From NCBI GenBank assembly GCA_037443205.1, contig JBBIOU010000011.1, positions 23,195-87,194 of the forward strand: DNA of 64,000 bases, written 5' to 3'. The notes under the pieces were generated by a model. It worked only from the letters and a program-made list of their open reading frames with translations, was not told the origin of the DNA and did no database searches. The stretch is from JBBIOU01 sp037443205 (GTDB taxonomy: Bacteria > Bacteroidota > Bacteroidia > Flavobacteriales_D > UBA2798). Below, piece by piece: positions 50,419 through 60,302 of the stretch. A program made the position numbers and the translations under genes. Position 1 is the first letter of the stretch, and every line of letters starts with the position of its first letter.

Positions 50419-51833
50419 AACTTTTTTTTCTGTTCAAATATACGGTCTATGTTGTTATATATCCACATCATCAGCAGCATATTTTGACGGGTATATTTTT
50501 TTAAGTCTAATTTATTTTTAAGTTCAGCTAAAGAGTTTTTTTGTGTATTAATATTTAGTGAATTCCATTTGTTATACAGGTTTATAATTTCCTGCATTAT
50601 TTTGCAAAATTCCACATGATTATCTATCCATTCTTTATTTCGCATGGTTTGCATGATGTTTTTTAATTCGCGTGCAGATAAATCGGTTTTTCGGGTTTCA
50701 AAAAATATAATTGCCAGCAGGCATCTCAGATAGATATAATCATGAAATGTTCCTTGCTTAAAATCTACAGGAATCTCTTTTTGTGCTTGTTTATAAGCAC
50801 CATGATATACCAAAGCTATAATCCTTAGAATGTTTAACCGAAATAATAATGTTTTATTTTTTTTAAAATGCTTTATATTTACTTCTATAATATTAAGAGC
50901 TTCGCTGTATTTGCCGGTTTTTAATAATATTGATATATAGTTGTATATTATTAGAGTATAATTAGTGTCGGGTATATGCTTTTTTAGCTTAATTGCTTCG
51001 TTTAGATATTTAATGGCTTCCTCATGATTTAGTTTAAATGAATATTCTAAGCCTATGTTGGTGTATAATGCTGCTTTTTCTTTATTTAAGTCAGATTTAG
51101 GCAAACGAATTTTTTTTAATAATGTTTTTATCTGTATCAATACATTTAATCGTTCGTTGTCATTTACAATTAAGCTAAGAGTTTTTAGTTTATAATACTC
51201 TGCAATATCATCTGCATATTTTGTTAATAATTTTTCGGGGAACGTATATTTATTTACTAACCCTGATTGCTTATTTGTTTTATGCAGGTATGCTTTTATG
51301 TATTCGTTTTCTAATATTTTACGATGCATAATTTTTTCGTAGGCATCATCCAGATAATCGAGTTGTTTTAACAGGTTGTTGAATATAGTTACATCCGGAT
51401 TGAAAAAATATATTTTTTCTTTGATATAGATTGGAATAATTTCGCATAATTTTTCAATATCGTTACGCTGATGCAGCTTTTCGATTATACTCTCTGCTTC
51501 TTTGATAGTAATTAAACCTGATTTTCTTTTTACTAATTCTTTAAGGTATAAACTTTCGAGAATATGTTCTGATTCCTGATTAATATGAGTTATGTATTTG
51601 CAGGCAAAAAAATATTTTAACTCGTTTTTTAATAACCTGATTTCATTTCTGAGTAAATAGTCGTTTTTTTTATTTCTGGGCTTATTAAATATTGTTTTAT
51701 ATAATTTATCTTTATCCTTCTCTATTAAATTTATATTATTTAGTAATAACAGCAGCCTGTTATTTTTATTATTTTTTAACACATTTTTAAATTCAGTAAT
51801 TTCTTTTTTGCTTAATAATTCTAATAATTCCAC
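50415..51833 (-). CDS. Hypothetical TPR-like helical protein
   Basis: A 472-residue, very Lys/Leu/Ile-rich, almost wholly helical protein. The middle (about 255-345; AALYTNIGLEYSFKLNHEEAIKYLNEAIKLKK, TLIIYNYISILLKTGKYSEALNIIEVNIKHF) has TPR-like spacing. No catalytic or DNA-binding motif is seen. Its stop overlaps the M61 start (ATGA), and a good promoter lies upstream, making it the first gene of a three-gene run. Function unknown; a scaffold role is plausible. Confidence 0.75.
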   Translation of the reverse strand: MELLELLSKKEITEFKNVLKNNKNNRLLLLLNNINLIEKDKDKLYKTIFNKPRNKKNDYLLRNEIRLLKNELKYFFACKYITHINQESEHILESLYLKELVKRKSGLITIKEAESIIEKLHQRNDIEKLCEIIPIYIKEKIYFFNPDVTIFNNLLKQLDYLDDAYEKIMHRKILENEYIKAYLHKTNKQSGLVNKYTFPEKLLTKYADDIAEYYKLKTLSLIVNDNERLNVLIQIKTLLKKIRLPKSDLNKEKAALYTNIGLEYSFKLNHEEAIKYLNEAIKLKKHIPDTNYTLIIYNYISILLKTGKYSEALNIIEVNIKHFKKNKTLLFRLNILRIIALVYHGAYKQAQKEIPVDFKQGTFHDYIYLRCLLAIIFFETRKTDLSARELKNIMQTMRNKEWIDNHVEFCKIMQEIINLYNKWNSLNINTQKNSLAELKNKLDLKKYTRQNMLLMMWIYNNIDRIFEQKKKL

Positions 51834-51859
51834 TTTTATTTATAAAATTTCTTTTATCA

Positions 51860-51889
51860 CAAAATTAGTATTTTATTTATAAATGCAAA
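51860..51889 (-). promoter_or_regulatory. Promoter of the TPR-M61-membrane protein run
   Basis: Minus strand: TTTG (51889-51886), 18-bp spacer, TAATTTTG (51867-51860), ending 26 bp before the ATG at 51833. Both boxes fit the phylum consensus. Confidence 0.55.
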
Positions 51890-51901
51890 AGGTTTACTAT
51901 T

Positions 51902-51909
51902 TATTTTTG
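51902..51909 (+). promoter_or_regulatory. -7 promoter box of the DUF4412-like gene
   Basis: TATTTTTG, 15 bp before the ATG at 51925, divergent from the promoter at 51860-51889. Confidence 0.45.
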
Positions 51910-51924
51910 TAAAAAACAATAATT

Positions 51925-52758
51925 ATGATAAAGAAAATATTATACATTACCCTGGTGTTTTTATCAATAAATACAACAGCACAAATTAAAAACGCAATTC
52001 TTAATAAAGTTAACGAAAGTATTAATAAAAAGGAATCGTCTGGTGCCAATCATAAACAAAATACCGATAAACAAAATCCAGATAGTTCAAAAATCACTTA
52101 TTCAACATCAGGCACCGTTAGCTCAGGAAATAAAAATGATATTGAACCCATATATAAATTTACTGATAATGTACTGGTAGAGATACAAAGCTATAAAAAG
52201 TCCGGTGAAAAAAATGGCGACCCTGTGAACACACGTTATTTATTTTCAAAGGATAAAAATTATTTCGGTTCGGAAATATTGTTTGATGATAAAAAAGGTA
52301 ATACGGCACATAGCAAAAACATTTACGAGTTTGATAAAAATAAAGTAATCACTCTAACAGATAATAATGGCAACAAAATAGCTATGGTAATAAAATTTAA
52401 TTTAAGTGCTGAGGCTGAAAATTATGTGGATAGTAATAAAGTAACAATAGTTAAAACAGGCAGAACAAAAACAATTTTAACTTATTTATGCGAAGAGTAT
52501 ATTTTAACGGATGATGAAGGTAATAAAACCGAAATGTGGGTTAGCCCCAAAGTTCCTTTTAATATGGGGAAAATTGCTGCCATTAATAAAGCCGGTAAGA
52601 ATAATGCGCTTAGCAATTATCCTATATCAGGCTTTACATTAGAAATGACAATATACAACAAGAAAGGCGTAAAAACAACTACCTGGATTGTAAAAGAAAT
52701 TAATCTCAATCAACAAACAAGCATCAGCACCGATGGATACAAGTTTTTCGGGTTTTAG
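51925..52758 (+). CDS. Secreted DUF4412-like protein
   Basis: A 277-residue protein with a signal peptide (MIKKILYITLVFLSINTTAQ), a low-complexity polar linker (about 30-60; SSGANHKQNTDKQNPDSS) and a C-terminal domain. That domain contains TKTILTYLCEEYILTDDEGNKTEMWVSPKVPFNMGKI, resembling DUF4412 exported proteins of Bacteroidota. No catalytic residues are evident. Its stop overlaps the convergent parC stop by 4 bp. Confidence 0.7.
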   Translation: MIKKILYITLVFLSINTTAQIKNAILNKVNESINKKESSGANHKQNTDKQNPDSSKITYSTSGTVSSGNKNDIEPIYKFTDNVLVEIQSYKKSGEKNGDPVNTRYLFSKDKNYFGSEILFDDKKGNTAHSKNIYEFDKNKVITLTDNNGNKIAMVIKFNLSAEAENYVDSNKVTIVKTGRTKTILTYLCEEYILTDDEGNKTEMWVSPKVPFNMGKIAAINKAGKNNALSNYPISGFTLEMTIYNKKGVKTTTWIVKEINLNQQTSISTDGYKFFGF

Positions 52759-55367
52759 TTAAATAAACCCATTTGTTCACCCTTGTTATTTTTATTATCT
52801 TCGTTAAATTCCAAATCTAATGCGTGTTGTTCTTCAGTTTCTTTTTCCTCTTCGGGTATATCTGTTGGTTTAGGTTCTAACAGCGATATTTGTTTTATTT
52901 TATTATCGCTCAGTTTATTACCAACTGCTTTTTCGTTTCTTATTTCAACAAATTCGGCTAAATTAAATTTTTCATTTTTTTTGTTGGTGCTTCTGCCATC
53001 ATATTCTATTTCTATACGGGGTACCCACTGTGTAGTAACCAGTTCAACCCTCGAATTTTCGTGCATAGATATAACATGCGATTTTCTTTCACCGGGTTCC
53101 AGTAAAAATCGTTTTACATAATACGCATTTTTTTCACCGTCAAAATATATTATTGTTAAAGGTCGTTTTATGTGTAATTTTTCAATCAGTATAATATCAT
53201 CATCAAAACGTAAATCAAGCGCATGACCTGATATTCTGTAATAGCCCGATTGGGTTACCGTAAGTATTTTATCGTCACCCTTAAATCTGCCTAATAACTC
53301 ACCACGTCCGTTTGTATTGAGGCGCATGGTAACATCATCAAACCATATTTGACGAGCCGATAGGGTAGAACCCCCTACTTCTTTTTGTTTTATTTTTTGT
53401 ACAGGATATTTTGTAACAATATTTCCTTGTGAGCTCATAGATTTTATTGCCAGTCCTCCCAAATCAAAATCGAACTGCAGTTTTTTTAAGTTGGGGCGGG
53501 CTTTTAAAATAATTGTTACAATTTCGGCTTCTCCGTTGGGTTGAACAGAAAAATATTGCACTTTGGTGCCTTCATTTCCTTTGCCTAAATGATATTCTTT
53601 ATCGCGAATAACTCCTGTAACGGCAAAGCGTTTAGCCAGCACCGGTCCTTGTTTGCCATCGCGGTATAGCAGATGATAAATTTTTTGTGTTTCACCTTTT
53701 TTCCAGACGGCAAGATGAATAATATTTTTTCCTACAAATTTCTTTTCAGAAATTTTGGTTACCAGCATCACACCGTCTTCTCTAAATACAATAATATCGT
53801 CAATATCCGAACAATCACAAATAAATTCGTCTTTCTTGAGTGATGTGCCTATAAATCCTTCTTCTCTATTTGCGTATAATTTAGTGTTGTTAGCAACAAC
53901 TTTTACTGCTTCTATTGTATCGAATACTTTAATTTCAGTTTTTCGTTCGCGACCGGCTGCATATTTTTTCTTCAGGGTTTTAAAATATTCTATGGTATAA
54001 TCGGTAATATGTTTCAGATTATGCATCACCGATTGCATTTCTTCTTCAAGACTTTCAATTAAAATATCGGCTTTTTCACTATCGAATTTTGAGATGCGTT
54101 TAATTTTTATTTCAGTTAATCGAACAATGTCATCCGCTGTAACAGCGCGTTTAAGTTGCTTGGTAAAGGGTTTTAAACCTTTGTCAATAGCAGTAATTAC
54201 ACCTTCCCAGGTTGTTTCGTTTTCTATTTTACGGTAAATTTTATTTTCAATAAATATTTTTTCGAGTGATGCAAAGTGCCATTGTGCTTCTAATTCATTT
54301 AATTTTATTTGCAATTCGAGTTTTAGCAGCTCTAAGGTATGTTGTGCCGAAATTTTAAGCATTTCGCTTACACCCAAAAATCGCGGTTTGTCATTTTCAA
54401 TAACACAAGCATTGGGCGATATAGATATTTCACAATCGGTAAATGCAAAGAGTGCATCTATAGTTTTATCAGCCGAAGCATCGGGATGCAGATGTAAAAG
54501 TATTTCTACTTTTTCGGCCGTATTATCTTCAATTTTTTTAATTTTAATTTTTCCTTTATCTACAGATTTTACTATGCTTTCAATCAGAGAGGAGGTGGTT
54601 GTTCCAAATGGTATTTCATCTATAACCAGTGTTTTTCTGTCAAGCTGTCTGATTTTTGCACGCAATCTTACTTTTCCTCCGCGTAAGCCATCATTGTATT
54701 GTGTAAAATCGGCCAATCCACCGGTAGGAAAATCGGGGTATATTTCTATTTTTTTATCTTTTAGTGCGTTGATAGAGGCATCAATAAGTTCTATAAAATT
54801 ATGGGGCAATATTTTACAGGCTAAACCAACGGCAATGCCTTCTGCTCCTTGTGCTAATAAGAGCGGAAATTTAACCGGAAGATGTAAGGGTTCTTTATTT
54901 CTGCCATCGTAAGAGGCAATCCACTCGGTGGTTTTAGGGTTAAAAACTACTTCCAGCGCAAATTTAGATAAGCGTGCCTCAATATAGCGAGGAGCTGCAG
55001 CGCTATCTCCGGTTAATATATTGCCCCAGTTACCTTGGGTATCTATTAATAAATCGCGTTGCCCCAGTTGTACCATGGCATCGCCAATAGATGCATCACC
55101 ATGTGGATGATATTTCATGGTATTACCTATAATATTTGCAACTTTATTGTAACGGCCATCTTCCAGTTCGCGCATTGAATGTAATATCCTTCTTTGTACC
55201 GGCTTTAAGCCATCCATTAATGCGGGTACTGCGCGTTCTAAAATTACATACGAGGCATAATCCAGAAACCAATCTTTATACATGCCCGATAGTGGCATAT
55301 AGGATTGTCCTTCCTCACCGTTGTGGTGATTGTTGTTATCAAATAAATCTTCTTTTGATGCTTTCAT
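52755..55367 (-). CDS. parC: DNA topoisomerase IV subunit A
   Basis: The 870-residue breakage-reunion subunit has the entry SYVILERAVPALMDGLKPVQRRILHSM, the catalytic Tyr in SAAAPRYIEARLSKF (near residue 130) and KYHPHGDASIGDAMVQL (quinolone-pocket region). A long coiled-coil and C-terminal domain follow, with a Glu/Asp-rich tail. Together with parE, 24 bp upstream, it decatenates and relaxes DNA behind forks. GyrA is excluded mainly by the pairing and by the absence of a clear GyrA-box (QRRGGKG-type); the call rests on context plus architecture. Confidence 0.9.
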   Translation of the reverse strand: MKASKEDLFDNNNHHNGEEGQSYMPLSGMYKDWFLDYASYVILERAVPALMDGLKPVQRRILHSMRELEDGRYNKVANIIGNTMKYHPHGDASIGDAMVQLGQRDLLIDTQGNWGNILTGDSAAAPRYIEARLSKFALEVVFNPKTTEWIASYDGRNKEPLHLPVKFPLLLAQGAEGIAVGLACKILPHNFIELIDASINALKDKKIEIYPDFPTGGLADFTQYNDGLRGGKVRLRAKIRQLDRKTLVIDEIPFGTTTSSLIESIVKSVDKGKIKIKKIEDNTAEKVEILLHLHPDASADKTIDALFAFTDCEISISPNACVIENDKPRFLGVSEMLKISAQHTLELLKLELQIKLNELEAQWHFASLEKIFIENKIYRKIENETTWEGVITAIDKGLKPFTKQLKRAVTADDIVRLTEIKIKRISKFDSEKADILIESLEEEMQSVMHNLKHITDYTIEYFKTLKKKYAAGRERKTEIKVFDTIEAVKVVANNTKLYANREEGFIGTSLKKDEFICDCSDIDDIIVFREDGVMLVTKISEKKFVGKNIIHLAVWKKGETQKIYHLLYRDGKQGPVLAKRFAVTGVIRDKEYHLGKGNEGTKVQYFSVQPNGEAEIVTIILKARPNLKKLQFDFDLGGLAIKSMSSQGNIVTKYPVQKIKQKEVGGSTLSARQIWFDDVTMRLNTNGRGELLGRFKGDDKILTVTQSGYYRISGHALDLRFDDDIILIEKLHIKRPLTIIYFDGEKNAYYVKRFLLEPGERKSHVISMHENSRVELVTTQWVPRIEIEYDGRSTNKKNEKFNLAEFVEIRNEKAVGNKLSDNKIKQISLLEPKPTDIPEEEKETEEQHALDLEFNEDNKNNKGEQMGLFN

Positions 55368-55391
55368 TTTTTATGCTGTATTTTTAATACT

Positions 55392-57266
55392 TCAGGTTTC
55401 GGGTATTTCCTCAAGAGCGGTATATGCCTCTACTTTATCTAATTCAATTCTTAAGTTATCAATAATAAAATCTTGTCGTTCGGGTGTGTTTTTACCCATA
55501 TAATAATCCAGTAGTTGCTGTACAGATTCTTTACCAATCAAAACAGGTTCTAATTTTATATCATCGCCAATAAACATTTTAAACTCATCAGGCGAAATTT
55601 CTCCCAATCCTTTAAATCTTGTGATTTCGGGATTTTTGCCGAGTTTATGTATGGCTTTTTGTTTTTCATCTTCGTTGTAGCAATAAATTGTTTCTTTTTT
55701 ATTTCTAACTCTGAATAAGGGTGTTTGCAAGATAAATACATGGCCGTTTTTAACTAAATCGGGAAAAAACTGCAGGAAAAAAGTAAGTAAAAGTAAGCGT
55801 ATGTGCATGCCATCTACATCGGCATCAGTAGCAATAATAATTTTATTGTAGCGCAGATTTTCTATATCATCTTCAATATCGAGTGCAGCTTGTATGAGAT
55901 TAAATTCTTCGTTTTCGTAAACAATTTTTTTAGTAAGGCCATAAGTGTTCAGTGGTTTACCTTTTAAACTAAAAACTGCTTGCGTATTTACATCACGAAC
56001 TTTGGTAATAGAACCGCTGGCTGAATCTCCTTCGCAAATAAAAAGCGAAGTATCAAGTCTGCGAGGGTCTTTAACATCGGTTAAATGGATGCGGCAGTCG
56101 CGTAGTTTTTTATTATGCAGGCTGGCTTTTTTAGCTCTTTCGCGGGCCAGCTTTCGGATGCCCGAGAGTTCTTTGCGTTCTCTTTCGGCAGCCAATATTT
56201 TTCGTTGGATGGCATCGGCTGTTTCCGGATGTTTGTGTAAATAGTTATCGAGTTGTTCTTTCAGAAAGTCGGCCACAAAGGCGCGCATAGATTTTCCGCC
56301 CGGTTCAATTTCCTGCGAGCCTAGTTTGGTTTTGGTTTGCGATTCAAAAACCGGTTCAATTACTTTTACACTTATGGCAGCACAAATAGATTGTCGTATA
56401 TCTATCGCATCATAGTCTTTTTTAAAAAATTCGCGTATGGTTTTTACAACGGCTTCTCTGAATGCTGCCTGATGTGTGCCTCCTTGAGTAGTGTGTTGAC
56501 CATTTACAAAGCTGTAATATTCTTCTCCATATGATTGGGTGTGTGTCATGGCTACTTCTATGTCTTCTCCGCGCAGATGTATAATATCGTATAATGGTTC
56601 TGCGCTCATATTTTCTTTTAATAAATCCAGTAATCCGTTTTGAGATACTAATTCTTCTCCATTAAATACAATTACCAAACCGGGGTTAAGGTAGCAGTAA
56701 TTCCAAAGCATTTTTCGAATATATTCTTCACGGAAATGGTAGTTTTTAAAAATGCTGCTGTCGGGTACAAAATAAACCAATGTACCATCCTGAGCATTTA
56801 TTTTTTCGGGTTTATAATCCTTAACAATTTCTCCCTGATGAAACTCTGCGCGTTTCATTTGTCCATCGCGTACGGATTGAACAATAAAAGTATCAGAAAG
56901 CGCATTTACAGCTTTGGTACCTACTCCGTTTAAGCCAACTGATTTTTTAAATGCTTTGGTATCGTATTTAGCTCCTGTATTCATTTTAGAAACCGCATCC
57001 ACTACTTTGCCTAAGGGTATGCCCCGGCCATAGTCGCGCACTTGCACGGTTTTATCTTTGATGGTAATTTCAATTTTTTTTCCATAACCCATCACATACT
57101 CATCAATACAGTTGTCTATTATTTCTTTAAGCAAAATATAAATTCCGTCATCGGGTGCCGAGCCGTCTCCCAGTTTGCCTATATACATACCGGGTCTTAG
57201 GCGCACATGTTCTTTCCAGTCTAACGAACGTATATTTTCTTCGGTGTAATTATGTTTTTGTGCCAT
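55392..57266 (-). CDS. parE: DNA topoisomerase IV subunit B
   Basis: The 624-residue ATPase subunit starts at MAQKHNYTEENIRSLDWKEHVRLRPGMYIG. The GHKL ATP site is EIIDNCIDEYVMGYG and VRDYGRGIPLG, with GLNGVGTKAVNALS. The Toprim domain has LFICEGDSASGSI and IIIATDADVDGMHIRLLLLTFF, and the C-terminal TOPRIM-linked motif is RFKGLGEISPDEFK. ATG 57266 is used because the seven upstream residues (MIFLLLN) are not family-like. First gene of parE-parC, divergent from kdsB. Confidence 0.93.
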   Translation of the reverse strand: MAQKHNYTEENIRSLDWKEHVRLRPGMYIGKLGDGSAPDDGIYILLKEIIDNCIDEYVMGYGKKIEITIKDKTVQVRDYGRGIPLGKVVDAVSKMNTGAKYDTKAFKKSVGLNGVGTKAVNALSDTFIVQSVRDGQMKRAEFHQGEIVKDYKPEKINAQDGTLVYFVPDSSIFKNYHFREEYIRKMLWNYCYLNPGLVIVFNGEELVSQNGLLDLLKENMSAEPLYDIIHLRGEDIEVAMTHTQSYGEEYYSFVNGQHTTQGGTHQAAFREAVVKTIREFFKKDYDAIDIRQSICAAISVKVIEPVFESQTKTKLGSQEIEPGGKSMRAFVADFLKEQLDNYLHKHPETADAIQRKILAAERERKELSGIRKLARERAKKASLHNKKLRDCRIHLTDVKDPRRLDTSLFICEGDSASGSITKVRDVNTQAVFSLKGKPLNTYGLTKKIVYENEEFNLIQAALDIEDDIENLRYNKIIIATDADVDGMHIRLLLLTFFLQFFPDLVKNGHVFILQTPLFRVRNKKETIYCYNEDEKQKAIHKLGKNPEITRFKGLGEISPDEFKMFIGDDIKLEPVLIGKESVQQLLDYYMGKNTPERQDFIIDNLRIELDKVEAYTALEEIPET

Positions 57267-57397
57267 GTTTAATAATAAAAATATCAAACTGCGAATTTAC
57301 TATGTGCTTAAGCTTATTTTGGTTGATAACTTGTGGAGTTATCAACAAACCGTTTGTTTTTAGCTGGTTCAGAAAATCTTTTAATGCTGCATTTATC

Positions 57398-57405
57398 TAT
57401 TTTTG
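57398..57405 (+). promoter_or_regulatory. -7 promoter box of kdsB
   Basis: TATTTTTG ends 5 bp before the kdsB ATG at 57411, again predicting a leaderless or nearly leaderless mRNA. It lies inside the longer open frame and so supports the short start. Confidence 0.5.
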
Positions 57406-57410
57406 TATGC

Positions 57411-58157
57411 ATGAATGTAATTGGTATTATACCTTCGCGTTACGGCTCCAGTCGTTTTCCGGGTAAACCCCTGGTTGATATTATGGGTAAAAGTATGATT
57501 CAGCGAGTTTATGAACAGGCCGTTAAAGCAAATAAATTGCAAGCTGTTTATGTGGCTACGGATGATGAGCGGATTAAAAAGCATGTAGAAAACTTTGGCG
57601 GAAAAGTAGTGATGACTGCCGGGCATCACCCCAGCGGCACCGACCGATGCAGGGAAGCTATAGAAAAAATAAATTTGCCTTGCGATGTAATTATTAATAT
57701 ACAAGGCGATGAGCCATTTATACAGCCGGAACAGATAAATAATTTAGCGCAATGTTTTGTTGATGAACAGGTACATATTGCTACCCTGATAAGACCGGTA
57801 AATGATATAGAGCCAATACGCAACGATAACCGTATCAAGGTGGTGATAGATAAAAACCACTTTGCACTTTATTTTAGCCGCAGTGTTATACCTTATGTAA
57901 AAAATATTGACACCGCTGGAGAAAATCAAACACTCAAATTTTATCAACATATAGGTTTGTATGCTTACCGACATCATATACTTACCCAAATTACTCAGCT
58001 TAAACCCTCTATGCTCGAACAAGCTGAAAGTTTGGAACAATTGCGTTGGCTCGAAAACGGCTACCGCATTAAAACCATATTTACTGAACATGAATCCTAT
58101 TCGGTTGATACTCCGCAAGATTTACAACTGCTCAAAACTCTTTTTGGCAATCAATAA
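57411..58157 (+). CDS. kdsB: 3-deoxy-manno-octulosonate cytidylyltransferase
   Basis: KdsB makes CMP-KDO for lipopolysaccharide inner core. The 248-residue protein starts MNVIGIIPSRYGSSRFPGKPLVDIMG, the canonical nucleotide-binding N-terminus, with YVATDDERI, PSGTDRCREAI, VIINIQGDEPFIQPEQI, IPYVKN and the late QHIGLYAYR and EHESYSVDTPQDL motifs. The upstream frame to 57333 is discarded. The presence of KdsB fits a Gram-negative envelope with LPS. Confidence 0.95.
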   Translation: MNVIGIIPSRYGSSRFPGKPLVDIMGKSMIQRVYEQAVKANKLQAVYVATDDERIKKHVENFGGKVVMTAGHHPSGTDRCREAIEKINLPCDVIINIQGDEPFIQPEQINNLAQCFVDEQVHIATLIRPVNDIEPIRNDNRIKVVIDKNHFALYFSRSVIPYVKNIDTAGENQTLKFYQHIGLYAYRHHILTQITQLKPSMLEQAESLEQLRWLENGYRIKTIFTEHESYSVDTPQDLQLLKTLFGNQ

Positions 58158-58183
58158 GCATATTTATATTTTAGCATTTTAAA

Positions 58184-59281
58184 ATGAAGATAAGCAGTTT
58201 AATAGCCGAACTATTGTTTGATTACGATTGTGTAATAATCCCCGGTTTGGGAGGGTTTATTGGTAATTACAGTAATGCACGTATTCATACAGCCAAGATG
58301 ATAGCCTATCCACCCGGCAAAGGAATTATTTTTAATAAAAATTTACAAAACAATGACGGGCTTTTGGCCAATGCATTGGCGCAAAAAGCAATGATTACCT
58401 ATGCGCAAGCCAATCAACTGATAGATGCATTTGTTTTGGATTGTAAAAGTGAATTACAAAAAGGAAATAAAATAATTTTTGAACAGCTGGGTTTTATATT
58501 TACCGACAGCGAAAATAATTTACAATTTATACCTGACTACAGCACTAATTTTTTACTTGATTCTTTTGGTTTATTTCCGGTATCGGCCAAACAACTTTTT
58601 GAACAAAAATCACATAATTTACAGGAAGTAACTCTAAAACCTTTATCACAAAAAGCTGCTAATGAACATGCTGTTGCAAATAAGCAAGAAGCTAAAATTT
58701 TAGCATTAAACCCCAGACCGCAAAAAACATGGAAATACATTGCGGCAGCAGCAGTTTTTATTCCTCTAGCTTTTTATCTGGTATGGATTCCTGCCAAAAC
58801 CGATTTTTTTCAAACCGGTAAAATTTCTTTTGCCGATTTGAACCCCTTTAAAAATCAGCAAAAAAGATATTACTATAAGAGCGAACATAACATTCAACCC
58901 TTATCAGTAATTACCGCGCCAGACATCGATTCAATAAATTATTCGGAATTAACCCTTGACGAAAACCTGAAATTTATTGTACAACCGGCTCTACATAATA
59001 CCTTAAACATTGCAGAAACCACACACATCAACAGAACAGAACAGCCTAATACCTTTGCAAAAAATATTCACATTATTGGCGGATGTTTCAGAGATATTAA
59101 TAACGCGCATAAACTGATAAACTCGCTAAAGTCAAAAGGATATAATGCGTATATTTTAGATCAGGCAGGAGACTTACATCGTGTAGCCGTTGCTGATTAT
59201 CAAAATCAAAGCGAAGCACAACATGCGCTTAAGCAAGTTCGCGAAAACGGTATCCCTTCTGCATGGATACTGTATAAATAA
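58184..59281 (+). CDS. HU-CCDC81 and SPOR domain envelope protein
   Basis: A 365-residue protein. Residues 1-125 form the bacterial HU-CCDC81 pair (LIAELLFDYDCVIIPGLGGFIGNYSNARI, LANALAQKAMITYAQANQLIDAFV, GKIIFEQLGFIFTDSENNLQFIPD). A linker leads to a membrane helix (WKYIAAAAVFIPLAFYLVWIP, near 186-206). The C-terminal SPOR domain (about 290-365; FAKNIHIIGGCFRDINNAHKLINSLKSKGYNAYIL) binds denuded peptidoglycan at division sites in this family. The cytoplasmic HU-like part plus periplasmic SPOR suggests a link between chromosome or cytoskeleton and the septum; that is inference. Confidence 0.9.
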   Translation: MKISSLIAELLFDYDCVIIPGLGGFIGNYSNARIHTAKMIAYPPGKGIIFNKNLQNNDGLLANALAQKAMITYAQANQLIDAFVLDCKSELQKGNKIIFEQLGFIFTDSENNLQFIPDYSTNFLLDSFGLFPVSAKQLFEQKSHNLQEVTLKPLSQKAANEHAVANKQEAKILALNPRPQKTWKYIAAAAVFIPLAFYLVWIPAKTDFFQTGKISFADLNPFKNQQKRYYYKSEHNIQPLSVITAPDIDSINYSELTLDENLKFIVQPALHNTLNIAETTHINRTEQPNTFAKNIHIIGGCFRDINNAHKLINSLKSKGYNAYILDQAGDLHRVAVADYQNQSEAQHALKQVRENGIPSAWILYK

Positions 59282-59484
59282 TTTTTTCATCATCATTATT
59301 GCATCTTGTTATTTGCTGCTTATTTGTTGTTAGAAAAATTTCTTCCGGTATATACTTGTATGTGTAGTTTAAGTTCATCCCAGATTACACCCAAAAGTTA
59401 TTAGAGTTTTTTTGGTATTAATGCTTAATTTTGAGTAATTGCCTGTTTACTAAGTGGGGGTAATCATACTGTGAAGTTTTTTAT

Positions 59485-59492
59485 TATTTTTG
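59485..59492 (+). promoter_or_regulatory. -7 promoter box of the alpha/beta hydrolase gene
   Basis: TATTTTTG, 23 bp before the ATG at 59516. The open frame reaches back to a GTG at 59471, but this box lies inside that extension. Confidence 0.45.
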
Positions 59493-59515
59493 ACACAAAA
59501 GATAAACATTGCTGC

Positions 59516-60277
59516 ATGGCAAATAACATTAAACAGAGCGGAGAATACAGCTATATTGACGAAGGTAGCGGATACCCTATTATCATCCTGCACGGATTAT
59601 TTGGAGGGTTAAGCAATTTTAATGATGTGCTTAATTATTTTAAACACAAATATAGAATTATTATACCGCAGCTACCCTTGCTTACCATGCCGGTATTAAA
59701 TACCCATATACCCGCCATAGCCAGATTTATTAAAGGATTTATGGAACATATTAAGTTGGATAAGGCAGCGTTTTTAGGTAACTCTTTGGGTGGACATGTA
59801 TCACTGGTATTTGCAGAAAAATATCCTGAAAAAGTTGACAGACTTATATTAACAGGTAGTTCAGGCTTATATGAAAATGCATTTGGCGGTTCCACCCCAC
59901 GAAAAGGTGATAAAGAATACATACGCAATAAAGTAAAAGTAACTTTTTATGACCCTAAACATGCTACTGACGAAATAGTTGACGAGTGTTTTGCGATTAC
60001 CAGCGACAGAAATAAATTGATACGCATACTTGCATTAGCCAAGTCGGCAATCAGGCATAATATGGCTGCAGATTTACCTAAGATGAATATGCCTGCATGC
60101 TTGATTTGGGGAAAAAATGATATTATAACGCCACCCGAAGTAGCCGAAGAATTTAAAAAACTATTGCCGCGTGCCGATTTGTATTGGATTGATAAATGCG
60201 GCCATGCACCCATGATGGAACACCCCGAAGAATTTAACCGTATTTTGGAAGCCTGGTTAGCTAAAGAACTAAACTGA
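59516..60277 (+). CDS. Alpha/beta-fold hydrolase
   Basis: A 253-residue hydrolase with the oxyanion loop IIILHGLFGGLSNF, the nucleophile elbow AAFLGNSLGGHVSLVFAEKYPEKVDRLIL (Ser in GNSLGG), the acid in LIWGKNDIITPPEVAEEF and the catalytic His in DKCGHAPMMEHPEEF. It is close to the MhpC/meta-cleavage hydrolase group, but the substrate cannot be assigned. The ATG at 59516 (MANNIKQSGEYSYIDEGSG) gives the standard domain start. engB follows 25 bp later. Confidence 0.9.
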   Translation: MANNIKQSGEYSYIDEGSGYPIIILHGLFGGLSNFNDVLNYFKHKYRIIIPQLPLLTMPVLNTHIPAIARFIKGFMEHIKLDKAAFLGNSLGGHVSLVFAEKYPEKVDRLILTGSSGLYENAFGGSTPRKGDKEYIRNKVKVTFYDPKHATDEIVDECFAITSDRNKLIRILALAKSAIRHNMAADLPKMNMPACLIWGKNDIITPPEVAEEFKKLLPRADLYWIDKCGHAPMMEHPEEFNRILEAWLAKELN

Positions 60278-60302
60278 TTTTTGCTTTATAAATTTTACCT
60301 GC

